In this document: piece by piece, positions 1-11,200 of the stretch
Numbering within the stretch: position 1 is the first letter of the stretch
Layout of the letters: the number at the start of each line of letters is the position of its first letter
DNA from: Trichobilharzia szidati
Taxonomy: Eukaryota; Platyhelminthes; Trematoda; Strigeidida; Schistosomatidae
NCBI GenBank assembly: GCA_944472155.2
Contig: OX235279.1
Span: 158,060,199-158,124,198 of the forward strand
Reading direction: 5' to 3'
DNA: 64,000 nucleotides
Notes under the pieces: generated by a model
The model's input: only the letters and a program-made list of their open reading frames with translations
Database searches by the model: none
What the model was told of the DNA's origin: nothing
Program-made: the position numbers and the translations under genes

Positions 1-493
1 TTTCACTCATTCTTCAGGTTCTGTGTTATTATTTCGTTGATGTTATCAGCAAGACAATCGCAGTTACATAAACAAGGGCATTTTTGAAGCTGTTGTCATA
101 CTAGCGGCTTACTTTAGTGCTAAATTCATATTTTTCTCAGTGAACTTATCTGGATAACCATATATTCTGGGTAATTCTCTGATAATCGTGAGCTTCTTAT
201 TGAGAGAGTCGTTGGAGGGGATTGTCATCGTAGCCCTATGAACCCAACACTTTACCGTGTTCTATTTATATTTCAAAGGTGCAAAACTCAATGAAATTAG
301 TGTTCTAACCTTCTGCATATTTATTGAGCGATATGGTTTCTTGGTTGCTTCACATATTACCACATTCCAAAATTATTCTTATGCACAGTTCACCTACGTC
401 TTCTACATATATAGCTGCTGAAGCTGTTACATAAAAAGAGATCAGCTAAATCACACAGAACTTTCTATTAAAAAACATGTTCAGACATCAATA
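1..493. other. no recognisable feature
   Basis: AT-rich non-coding sequence. I see no open frame, splice-flanked exon, tRNA-like box or repeat shared with the rest of the window. Confidence 0.5.
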
Positions 494-933
494 TATGTGT
501 AAAACTTGGGCAGCATTGTGATAGTATGTAATTCCATATTAATTTGTTTATTGGAGATATATCACACACAGTGAGTGAAACAGCATTATTTACTGCATGA
601 TAAGGTTTCGAACACAATTTATTATTGCTCACAATCATATCATCAATTGTTACTCTCCAAAACTCCGAAACTTTCGTTTTGCAGTTTTCTTTATTTCTCC
701 CTGTTCGTTGTAGTGGTAGTAGAATTTTCCAGATGTCTCGGAAAGATCTTGAATGTGTTCCACGTGTTATCTATCAGCTGATTCGTTGATTGATAAATCT
801 TCCGTTATCAATCCTGCTCCCTCAACTCTGTTATATTAGATTTTAGAACTGCAATTTTACCCCATCCTTTAGTGAGTGTGACTGGATGTGAAGTACTATA
901 GCTGAACTATTCTCCATATTTCTTGTTTTACTA
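494..933 (+). repeat. interspersed repeat R1, copy a (5' part only)
   Basis: This stretch closely matches 11202-11640, including the block around the shared sequence TCACACACAGTGAGTGAAAC. It stops near 933 and lacks the second half present in copy c. Copy b follows immediately in the opposite orientation, so the two are arranged 3' end to 3' end. The short open frame at 575-781 recurs in all copies but resembles no known protein. The family is unassigned; no terminal inverted repeats or poly-A tail are evident. Confidence 0.7.
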
Positions 934-944
934 GCGTTAACACC

Positions 945-1655
945 AACAATACGGAATATAAATCATCAGTAGTACTTCCATACAAAGAAGGAACCACGGA
1001 AACCTCACGGAGAATTATTAACAATACAGACAGGAATAACAGTGGCTGGCATTCAAACCAACCACAAACTCAATTAGAAACAAGCTTTGTTGGTTAACGC
1101 ATCCTGTGGAGCCAATTTAACAAAACTATTTAGTTTATCTAATACCCTGCTGGAATGATTGTCAGGTCAAAATGGTAGGACGGGGTTAGTCAGCCAGACT
1201 AGCGGAGCAGCCCAAAAACCTAGCAAAATCTAGATTAGTTGACTCTAATAAGACAAGAAATCTGGAGAATATTTCAGCTATAGTATTCAATACATGCACT
1301 TACACACGATCATACAATAGGATGGGATAAGATGACAGTTTTAAAATCTAATATAACAAGATGAAGGGAGCGGGATTGACAATGAAAGCTTTATTTATCG
1401 AATCAGCTGCAAACACGTGTAGTAGGAATGATTCAACACCTGTCCAAACTAGACATCTGGAAAATTCTACTACCCCAACGACGACAAATAGGAGAGATAA
1501 AAAAAGACTGTAAAACGAAAGTTTCGGAGTTGTGATTATAACTGATATGATTATGAACAAATAATAAATTGTGTTTGAAACGTCATCCAGTAAATGAAGC
1601 TGTTTCACTCACTGTGTGTGATATATCTCTAATAAACAAATTAATATGGAGTGTT
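945..1655 (-). repeat. interspersed repeat R1, copy b (near full length)
   Basis: Read on the minus strand, this matches 11245-11945 almost end to end. Its first half also matches 494-933. Two R1 copies therefore face each other across about 10 bp. Unit length is about 0.7 kb. No coding capacity is recognised, so it is probably a non-autonomous element or a solo LTR; which one cannot be told here. Confidence 0.7.
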
Positions 1656-1974
1656 CAGACGTAGTTTTTTTTACTTTACTGTGGCGAAATTTGCACCAAA
1701 ACTCTTCTCCCCCTCCCCACCCCACTCAAAAAAGTATCTTAGCCTCTTGTCACTTTTTACTTCGTTTTGTTTATTACTTTGATTCTCAACTGTTAGGTTA
1801 TCTGGGAGATTTGATTCGTTTGAAGTTTGTTCACGGACTGATACCAGTTAAAGAACCATTGCAAACCAAACGATGGGGACAAATACTCGCCAGCGATGAC
1901 ATTGCCTGGTGCCAATCTCTCTAAAATCACGGAATCGTAGGGGTAAGAATTCATGGGATGCTAATTGAGTCGGT

Positions 1975-2175
1975 TCCCAGTGGTTAGATGGTCGCCAAAG
2001 AGCTTGATGTGTTATCGGATGGTCCTGGGTGGTTCAAACCCTGGTGGAAGGGGTGTGCAATTCTGATGAGTTTCAAAGCAGGCTGACAAAACAGCTGTCT
2101 AGTATTCCTTGTGGCTGGTGGTTTTCAATGATTCTCTAACTGATAGCAATCCATGGTCAAGTTAGGAACAAATCA
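1975..2175 (+). repeat. tRNA-related SINE-like repeat (family D)
   Basis: A tRNA-like promoter layout is visible: an A-box-like TGGTTAGATGG near 1981 and a B-box-like GGTTCAAACCC near 2032. It is followed by a tail (CTGACAAAACAGCTGTC near 2083) that recurs at 10508-10524. The recurrence and the polymerase III box spacing suggest a short retroposon, not a functional tRNA gene. Confidence 0.5.
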
Positions 2176-2225
2176 ATTCCCTATGAACTAACTCTTGAAA
2201 ATAATAATTACTTGACCAAGTATTT

Positions 2226-2860
2226 ATCATAAAGCTTCAACTAGGGCACATCTCCGATTCATCGTATTCTCTTCTGCCCCCTTCAGCTGGTTGGTCCCAA
2301 GATTACCCATAGTTTCTCATCTCCTCCTCCCCAAACGATCTACTCTATTGTCACCTTCGGACCGGCGCCCCATTTGTCGTTTCCCTTTCGAGCGATGGTC
2401 TGACTGACGCACGATGTCACCTGACCGTCTTCTCCGCGTGTGCCCCATCCATCTCTAATTTCTGTGGAATATTTTGTGGGTAGTGAGTAGGTTCTTGATG
2501 GGTTCTTTGCCTGCCAGAGTTTCTTGTTGCTAATTCTTTTTGGCTAGCTATTTGATGTTAAGTTTAGAACCAGGGAAAAGAGCTGTTGATAAGAAGTCTG
2601 CCACGGTAGCCTGTTGGAAATGCTTTTCATGATGTACGCGCCAAGTTCCTAACCCGTATAGAAGAACTGGCTGATTCACTCAACTTTGGTGTTGAAAATC
2701 TGAATCATTGTTTCTTATGCTGAGTGCAGAAGATTGAGTGCATTCAAAACCGATCAAGTTTCGTTCATCAGTTTTATTAGGCTATCGCAACCAAAATGGC
2801 TGAAACACGTGACCTGTGTGCGTGGGTGTTGACAGAGAATTCATGGTGGGACTTCAATCA
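2226..2860 (-). mobile_element. RTE-A (SR2-like LINE) 3'-end fragment
   Basis: On the minus strand this resembles the 3' part of the long RTE element at 24738-30150 and the other minus-strand fragments at 16330, 54140, 56125 and 57700. The shared landmarks are the block around 2290-2480 and the degraded terminal block near 2236-2250. There is no intact reading frame. It is a 5'-truncated, decayed copy. Confidence 0.6.
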
Positions 2861-3334
2861 TCCTGGTAATCCTCTCCTTATAGGAACTGTTTTGTCTTCA
2901 GATTTTATCACTTTATTTCCCCTTGTTATATATACTGTCGCAATACATTGAGCTGATGAATAGGGGACGGACGCTGAGATGGACACAGACGCGGCAATCA
3001 GGACAACATCGCTAGGCTATACCGCATCGTCGTATAGAAACAGCTACCTGATCTCCGACCGCCCACTACTATCCTAGCGGGAAGACACAACGACGTGAGA
3101 ATTAAAAGTCTATTTATCAGTTTCAGAATAAGTATAAGCATATTTCGACAAAGCAATAAGAAGACGTAATTTATTTGGATTATTTAGTGTATGATGTATT
3201 TGCGCAAACATTTTTAATAACATGATGATACACACACGGGGACATAGGTCAAGTTAAAAGTACATACTGAAGTTCAAAATAACAATTGAGATCATATTTT
3301 AATATTTTTTTTAAATTTAATATTTTGATTACAT

Positions 3335-3501
3335 TGATTCCACACAGTATTTTCAGTACAAGTATGGGATTTTCAGCATGGATATCGGTAGCCCAAATTT
3401 TGCAAGCCGACCATAGATATCGGGTGTGCGTCGACAGGGAATCGAACCCCGGACCATGTACATGGTCGGCGAGAGTCCTAACCACTGTGCCACCGATGCA
3501 C
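3335..3501 (-). mobile_element. tRNA-derived SINE, type A2
   Basis: The 5' head (3501 down to about 3429 on the minus strand) is tRNA-like, with A box GGCACAGTGGTTAG and B box GGTTCGATTCC. Between them is a perfect 16-nt palindrome, GACCATGTACATGGTC (3452-3467), at the anticodon-arm position. The tail (3428-3335) differs from SINE A1. It ends in a block beginning ATGCTGAAAATCCCATAC that resembles the 3' end of the CR1-like LINE at 27707-27750. A second copy lies at 25498-25667. Confidence 0.75.
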
Positions 3502-4690
3502 AAAGCAAAGAATGGAGATTATGAGTACGACTGCTCTAATATCAAAACAAAGTTTACCAAGGAAGCCTATACTGTAATGGCAAATTGTTGCTTTGGACAC
3601 ATAAAGGTGGTTTAGACATAAACCCAGTCACTAGGGATTCTAAAAACTTTAGAATACACCCCCAAAAGAGGCGTGGAAATATCAATTTTATGTACTATCT
3701 CCTGTATAATGCGTTTCGCAACAGAAGAGCTAGGTTGTCTCTTCTCACCTCTAATATGGGTTCAGAGGGGATTCCATTTGCTACTGAAACCATAATGACG
3801 TATGCTTTGAAGCTCTTACCTGCAAAGATCAATGAGTCCTCCCTCCTGTGTATGTGTGACTATAAGTGCATTTAAATGAGTAGATAAACTGTGAGAGTTG
3901 ACATTGTTTTAGAATGTTTTGAGAGTCCAGATCAGTATTTGGGCTTCACATTCTCATTTATTCGAATAGTAGCTGCACAAAAAGTCTTTTTAACTACAAC
4001 ATTCAATATTTAACTAGTTACCAAGCTGCTGTGATCACCCATGCGTAGGGTACTTTGATATATACGTCCGCCTTAACGGCAAGTTAGAGAATGGATCATG
4101 GTGTTTCACTGACCACTTTTTATCCTTATATCTTCTTATGAAGTTCTGTGGATAACTATTATCAACCAGTCAGTTTCTTCTCTTCATATTCAAGTGTAAG
4201 TCATCTGTGCATATTCGTTAAATCTCTACTGAAGAGACGTCTCACTAAAGCTCTTTTGTACCAAAAAAGGGAGAAACTGTGTGTAGTAATTAAGCTACTA
4301 TTCTGTCCAGGTAGGTTTTCTGCAAATAGATCGTTGTATTTTGATCCATCAGACCATCCGTCGACTAAACAATACAATATCTAGAAAAGGATAAACAATT
4401 ATCATTCTCTTCTACACACATAAGTGATATACTGCTGTTTTGAACTTCATTCATTCGATTTAAAATTGAAGTGGCAGAAAAAGGCTAAGCATCATTTATG
4501 ATTACAGTGTCACTGACATATCTTTCTATAAACTATCAATGTACGACATATAGATATCTGCTAAAAGGGATCCCCAAATGGACTCCCCATAGCAACGCCA
4601 TCCATCGCCTTCAAATGTCAACACCTAACATTACTAGTTTTCATTATGTGATTTTTAAACTTAACATTTCCCACTTTACTGACTCAATCT
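3502..4690. other. non-coding, no feature recognised
   Basis: Short open frames occur (for example 3585-3875, 4148-4384 and 4498-4845), but none has a recognisable domain or good splice context. Nothing repeats elsewhere in the window that I could see. Confidence 0.4.
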
Positions 4691-4935
4691 CAGCACGGAT
4701 ACTAAAATCTCCTGTGGTATTTGCCAACTTACGTTATCTCTCAGGTAGATGTGTGAAATCTGACTATCGGTCAGAGAAAGTGTGTACTGCACAACAGCAG
4801 CACTTATCTCTGTCCTCCTCTATGACTGTGAGACATAGTCATTAGAAGTGGAAGATATGAAAATGTTAACTGTTTACTTTGATTGAACACCAAGTAATAA
4901 GGAACTAGCGTCATACGTCTGGTCTACTTCATGTT
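4690..4935 (+). mobile_element. RTE-B LINE fragment (RT C-terminal region)
   Basis: The block encoding peptides such as FANLRYLSGR and a decayed LYDCET-like motif matches the post-RT region of RTE-B seen at 52900-53165 (+) and 62620-62960 (-). It carries stops and frameshifts and has neither an upstream RT core nor a 3' end. Confidence 0.55.
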
Positions 4936-5029
4936 CGTGTAGACTGAATTCTGTTAGTGTATCAGTTTCCAAGGTGGCTATCACCATGCTACTTGGTTGT
5001 TCGCCATCACGGTGTACTCTAGATTGTTG

Positions 5030-5215
5030 TTATTATTGGGTGGTTGGAAAAAAGTGGCCACAGGAAGCCTTAGTCGACCTGGGTTTCGTGCTCGTTGGCA
5101 CTCACTCACTCACCAGTCAGTCAAAGTAAGGTGTTCCTGCAACAACCAGCATGAAGGAACTCATGTCCCTTCTGGGATTCGAACAGCTTTCAACCATCTA
5201 CAGCCAAAATTTGTA
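5030..5215 (-). mobile_element. tRNA-derived SINE, type C, decayed copy
   Basis: On the minus strand this resembles the type C SINE at 46888-47068: a B-box-like TTCGAATCCC remnant near 5175-5184, the block ending in GAAACCCAGG, and the end CCAACCACCC. It is diverged, with a short internal expansion of CACTCACT/CAGT repeats. Confidence 0.6.
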
Positions 5216-5470
5216 ATAAAATTTGAATTATAACTTGTTTTATTAGATTTTATGGGTGGGTGAGAACCAACTGAATCAAATGGATCCAGGGTTTCCTGTG
5301 GCCTATTGCCTCCAACTATCATTTGAAAATGACAACAGTTCAGAGTGTGTTCACCCTTTTATCCAGCCACCTAACTTGATGACTTCGCGATTGCAAACTT
5401 GACTGTGTTAGAAAATTCAGTCTACAGCAAATGAAAGACTCAACGCATGATATATTAGTTTAGTTAATAC

Positions 5471-7434
5471 CTAATAATAATAATAATAATAATTTGCCTA
5501 ATTCCAAAAACAGTACTTATGATACAGTGCGGAATTCTCAGCATTTCATACAGTGTCGCATCTCACTTACTCAACAACAGCAGAGACAAAAGTAAAAAAA
5601 AGTAATATTACAGGATTGATGATAGCAGCTATTTTGGCATTAGCGGTGACAATAAAGTTAAAAATGTACAAAAACTGTAGAATAATGATAATAATGTTAA
5701 TATCTAAAATTATAAGTTAATTGAAATAGTATCACCATAGATTACAAGTAATGGGAGAGGATAAAAGAGCCTTTAATTTCTCTAGTGACATTGTAATTCT
5801 TAGGTTTCGCGCTAAAAATGATCTCGATGGCATAGGACGCAGGACAAATACGGTATCGTTAAGTTTCTATACTTGGTTGTACAAGCATATAATCTTTTAT
5901 AGTGATTTCTAGTCCTGCCTTGATGAGATGCAAAGGGAGAGTTGAAAATAAAGGGGGTGTTGAGAGTCAGATAATATGGATTTAGACCATTTCTCACATG
6001 AGTTCAGGTGTCTACCGATTATGATAGTAACGATCTGACTGAGTGGCACACCACTTGCCATACTGAAAACTGTCAATACCCTGCACAATCTAACATAGTC
6101 ACTTTTGAGTATTCCAGGAAAGACTAAGGGGGAGCAATGAAGTACACTAGGTAAGATGCAAGAGTTAACGAATTGTAAAAGTAGAGGTTGAGTGATTCCT
6201 AATTGTCTTAACTTCTTAGAGTGGTAGGTTAAACGGAACATTTTTGTGAGAAATCAACAAGACATGGGATGACGAAGAAAGATCGAAGGAAAGAGCTTTT
6301 CCAAGACATTTAATGCTTGACTTAGTTTCTCCTTCAATGCCCTATATCCCACCAACATTTTGTGAACAGACCAGTTCATGTAGATCACATTTTTATGCGT
6401 AAAGGTGAAGTTAATAGTTTGACATTTAGAGGTATTTAAGCCAAGACCATTTAGCTCAGACCACTGGCTGATATCCCAGAAAAAGCTATTCAGTTTGGAA
6501 CAGTTAGATCGAGACGCAACTGGCAGCGAGATATCCACGTTTTCAGTGTGTTTAAAGAAGTTGTTTTCTTCCTAAAGAGACAAGTCATGTAAAAAGGAAG
6601 GGAAAACAGAAGGAGAAAGAGTAGCACCTTGAGGGAAAGCCAGCTTCAGTAAACAAGTCAGAGTCAAAAACAGATGCGCAGACAAGGAGGGTACGTCGGA
6701 TATATGTGGTCCCTTCATCTAAGGATGAAACTATATCATACGGTGTAAGACAGCAGCAGCAGCATATATAATACTCCTGTCCTATTTATAAGCAAACTGT
6801 TTGGGGTCGTTAATATTTTTCCAGGAAGGTTCAAGGTTGAGTAAAAGTAATTTTTCCATTAACTTCAAAAAAAGAAGAGGTAGTGGCATAGGTTTGAATT
6901 TAACATTAATACTAGAAAAGGATTAAGGTACCGGGATAATCTTAATTTCTTTCCATGCTTCAGGTACAAAATTACTGGAAAAGGAGATATTGAAAATGTT
7001 TATAATAGGGTAACATAAAATAACCGCATATCTTCTGGGGACAACAGCAGGTACACCATCAGGACTACGGCTTTGGGAAGGTTTTAAAAATTTCACACAC
7101 TTGAGAACATCAACAATGTTAAGACCACCGAAGTCACTAACCTCATTATTTGTAGTATTAGGAATGATAACGTCAGTAGAAGAATATGTGGAAGACTTTT
7201 TAAGAGTATTTAAATTAAACAAAGGGAACTGCAATACTTTGCTCACTACTACTAGTAAATTTCATTCAAGAGTTTCCACATGTTTGGGGAAGTTTTATAT
7301 GACAAGTCTTAGGTTATAAGTAATGTTCAGACTTGGCATTTCACGTTTGATCAAGATGTTCGTCCTTCTCAGACTAGATTTGTCTTTAGACTTGTATAAC
7401 CGTTCTTTCTGTAACCTACAGTATCCAATCATCA
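5471..7434 (-). mobile_element. CR1/Jockey-like LINE, decayed copy
   Basis: Minus-strand frames at 5812-6241, 6254-6538 and 6923-7246 align collinearly with the RT of the younger copy at 25873-27770. Examples are the start of RT (DVLKCVKFLKPSQS, followed by PDGVPA), the post-RT block (LGLNTSKCQTINFTF) and the C-terminal block (GITQPLLLQFVNS). Frameshifts and stops are numerous. The 3' end carries the family's trinucleotide tail, (TAA)n on the + strand at 5471-5494. The homologous 3' block lies just above it, at 5495-5560. The 5' end abuts SINE C at 7435. Confidence 0.85.
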
Positions 7435-7690
7435 AAATATCCACTACAGACTTGAAGAGGTGGTTAAATCGTGAGGCTGAATAGCTCAGTGGTGACGTGT
7501 CTCTGATTGCAGCACTGAGTGACCCGGGTTCGAATCTGAGAAGGGATGTGGTTAATTCCTTCAAGGCGGTATCAGATACACCTTGCCATAATTGACTGGT
7601 GAGTGCAAACAAGCACGAAACCTAATGTGCATAGGTGGGACTTTCTGTCTGCTCACTGCCTCTAGCCATCTGGCAAAAGTGCATTCATGT
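7435..7690 (+). mobile_element. tRNA-derived SINE, type C
   Basis: The tRNA-like head has A box TAGCTCAGTGGTGAC near 7480 and B box GGGTTCGAATCTG near 7527. The downstream unit is shared with 46888-47068 (TTCCTTCAAGG, then a GCACGAAACCTA block). A pre-head segment beginning ATCCACTACAG is also shared with the foldback element at 46461-47196. The tail is diverged. It could be mistaken for a tRNA gene, but the extended shared flanks show a retroposon family. Confidence 0.75.
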
Positions 7691-8155
7691 TCTGCAACAA
7701 TGTTCCTCCTGTCTTTTGGTTGACATAGAGCCACCCTAATTATGTGATTCTGTTGATTTGTGTACGGAATCAATTCCTAAAGGTTTGAATAGTTTTGAGA
7801 AATTCTTTATTTATATGGTAAGACGATTTTCTCTGTGTTTTCATTGGGAACCTTTGATTTGGTTGGTTGGCTTAGAGGTAGATGTCTTTTGATGAAGTTT
7901 CGTGGATATCTATTCTTTTGGAAGATGTCCATAAGATTTTATTTTTCTTCAGTTTTCCTCAAAGCAAACAAGAGTGCTGCAATAAACCCCTGGCTCTCTT
8001 GAATAGTGTCTGTATGCAACTCTTTTTGCATGTGTTATTGGGTTGTCATTATTGTTTTAATTGAGTATCTGATTTTTGTGATGAGTTAATTTTATGTACA
8101 CTTGAGAAAGCAGAATCAATATTTTTATCATTTTCTCTTCTTCTTCTTCTTTTAG

Positions 8156-8287
8156 GGTGTCCGTGTTGATATCAGTTCTAAAGGTCGTATTAGAGCACGT
8201 CAATTGAATGCGCCACAACCAAATGCTGTCAAAGAGATCCCCTATCCACTACGTCTTACTAGCTCTGGGAAAGCCATCTATTTTAAG
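8156..8287 (+). CDS. EMC7: EMC7 exon: end of lumenal beta-sandwich
   Basis: This 132-bp, 44-codon exon follows a pyrimidine tract ending TTTTAG and precedes the donor GTAAGC. It begins and ends in phase 0. It encodes the VRVDI...KGRIRAR and PYPLRL motifs conserved in EMC7. Confidence 0.92.
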
Positions 8288-11200
8288 GTAAGCGTACTTA
8301 TGAAACTACTTCAACACTATGGCATACAGTGCCCAAATCCTTGTCAACCTCATTCAACCACAACTATATGAAAACGCCCCATGTGTCAGTTGGTTGGTCC
8401 ATAACGAAAAGTTCAGTGAAGCCTAACTGTGGAATGGAGACAGAAATCAGTAAGACAAGGATGCTTCCTACTATTACCGATGATGATAATATTCCTGCTT
8501 GTGGTAGTAGTCGGCTGCGGATCACGTGGCGAGAAAACAGAAACACGTTGGACCGATAAGAAGACTGTAGAACATCTGTACGTCACGCGGATGATTTTTG
8601 TTTAATGTCGCACAAACTGGAAAATCTACAGACGAAAACCAACAAGGTTGAAGAAGAAGCATCCAGGGAAGACTTGACTTCAAGTGAACATAGAAGACCA
8701 AGGTGATGAAGACAGCCAATCAACCAACAACTACAAGAAGCACCAATCACTACCAACGGAATAAATTTGAAAGATGTTACTTCCTTCATTTATTTGGTCA
8801 GATAGCTTTGTTTCAACTACAGGCGGTGGGCACAGTTAAGGATGTCGAAACCAACCAGAATTGGAGAGGTAAGACAGATCTTCATCACTCTTCTCCAGTC
8901 CGCTTCAGCCTAAGGAACAAAGTTCGGATTTTCAACACCAATGTGAAGTCAGTTCTTCTTTATGAGTGGGAAACTTCTCCAAAGCATCACAACAAGTATT
9001 TCTAACAGGTTACTGTGATGGACTTGTATCAACGAATAACTTCACTGGCTGTCTACCGAAGATTATGTGGCCAGAAGGATTTAGCAACAAGCAACTCTGG
9101 GAACAAACCAACGAAGAATCTATTGCTCAACAAATATTCTGAAGAAAATGGAGACTAATGGATAGGACACTTTGAGGAGACCGTTGAATGACGTCTCACT
9201 CCAGGGCATCGCTCGCGGGTGAAGTAGAGGAGGTCGTGTGAGGAGGAGAAGGAGATAATAAGTGGTGGATAATTATACAGCTAAATAAAGATGACTGCAG
9301 AGAACAGGGTGAAATGTGGTGTGTGCTCCAGATGAGCAGACTCAGAACCAACTAAAGACGACTGCAAAAAAAAAACAGAATGAAGTAGAGATGTCCCCCG
9401 GTCGAAGCCCTATGCTTCACTTGAGGACTCAAGGAAACAGTAATAATAATATGAATAATTTTCATCTGCGCAAGCAGTGTTTAACAAATAGGTTTGTTAT
9501 TTTTCAGCGAATTCACTTTCAACTCTTCAACCATACAATCAATCACATTTTGGTATGCTATTCGCTTTTATTTTCCAACATAGAAAAGGATAGTAACAAA
9601 GAATGATGAATTATTTGTCATAATTATAGTTTCAAGTTTGATCACGGATTGATATGACAATTGAAGAACCATTGAAAACTACCAACAAGGTGTACTTGAT
9701 CGCTGTTTCGTCAGCCTAGTTTGGGACTGCTACTTAGCAGTACTCACCCAGAACCTTCAGGTCACTAGGCAAACTCATTGACAGTTCTCAGCCAGCCATT
9801 GGAATGGAAACTAGTCGAATCTCTGTGCAAACTGACACACTTAAAAATTAATTTGTTGATCACTAGTTAATGAGTGACTGACTACAGGAGGAAGTTGCCT
9901 GTGGAGATTTAGTGAGAAGTTGTGACAAGTGTGGTTTCGACCAAGTCGTCAGATGCGGAAACAAACAATTCCCGCCAATGACATTGGTTTTAAAAATTGC
10001 GAATTGATAAGAGTTATAGGATTGATGTGTTATTGGACTGCGTTCAAATGTCTGAATAGTCAATGAGCGAGCCTCGTATCCTGAATATCCACTTTTAGAT
10101 CCCTAGTGGCTTCCATCAATGGTTCTGCAACTGTTATCAGTCCATGATAACAAACTTGAAACAAATCAAATATTCTCCCCACCCTATAAACTAAATCCTG
10201 AAAATTAGTCCGATGCTCGCTAGTAACCGGCTACAGAACGAGGTTATCTGAAGTGTTCTGGTAAGTCGTGACAAGTGTGGGGCCCACCAAGTTGTCGGGA
10301 GTGAGGACAAGCACTCTCCACTGACTATGGCTGGTAGTTGCGTTATATAGATCGCCGGTGGACAGGAGCTGGAGTTCATGCATAGACCACTGGGCCGGGT
10401 CCCAGTGGCTGACTGGTCTACGTAGTGGTCTCCCTATAACAGGAAGGTAGATCATGCGTCCGAACCCCAGTGGGTGCGTACCGCTGAAGAAACAGTCCCA
10501 GCCTAGGCTGACAAAACAGCTGTCCAGTACTCCCTGTGTCTGGTTTCTCAGCGGTTCTCTAATTGATGTTAACTCGTGATCTCAAACCTCTAACCAATCA
10601 AATCCCCCCCACCTGCGAAGTAACATTTGAGTCTTAAATCTACAAAGTCATTGATAATCATTTGGTAAGTATAGACTGGTTTGGTTGGTTACTGGCTAAG
10701 GATTTCAGGATGATAAGCAGGAATGACGGTTGGAAACTAGAAGTGTTCTAAGGTGTACACATTTCCTCTCACAATAGATCTTTTAAATATCTCTTCTGTA
10801 CGCTCTCGCGTGTCTAAATGTTTCGCTTTTATTTATGTATGCATTTTTTTATAGGCTCGTGAGCAGTTGCGCACTTTGGATCTCTTATTGAATCCAAATG
10901 TTCTCTATGTAGTAGTCCCATTGTTATTAGTCATGGTACTCACAAAATTAGTCAACACTAGTGATCCGGAGTTACAAAAAGAAATGCAGCAGATGAATAT
11001 ATTGAATCCTCAACAGCAGATACCTGATATGAGTGAGGTAAGTGAGCGCCTGGTGCTTTTCTCTGTTCCTCCCACTTTCTGTGTCAATTTCTTCCTCTAT
11101 AATTTGGTTTAAAGTTGTATTTTTATGGGGTGTTGCTTGGGGTTCGCAGTCACTCATACCCAACCTTCCTTCCCTCTCAATCCTCGTCTACTACCACTGT

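Noticed and set aside
575..781. Open frame seen in three places (575-781, 1348-1608 minus, 11290-11496)
   Set aside because: Explained by the R1 DNA repeat; lengths and frames vary by indels between copies.
7475..7540. Possible tRNA gene with A and B boxes
   Set aside because: The boxes sit in a repeat unit shared with 46461-47068, including non-tRNA flanks, so it is a SINE.
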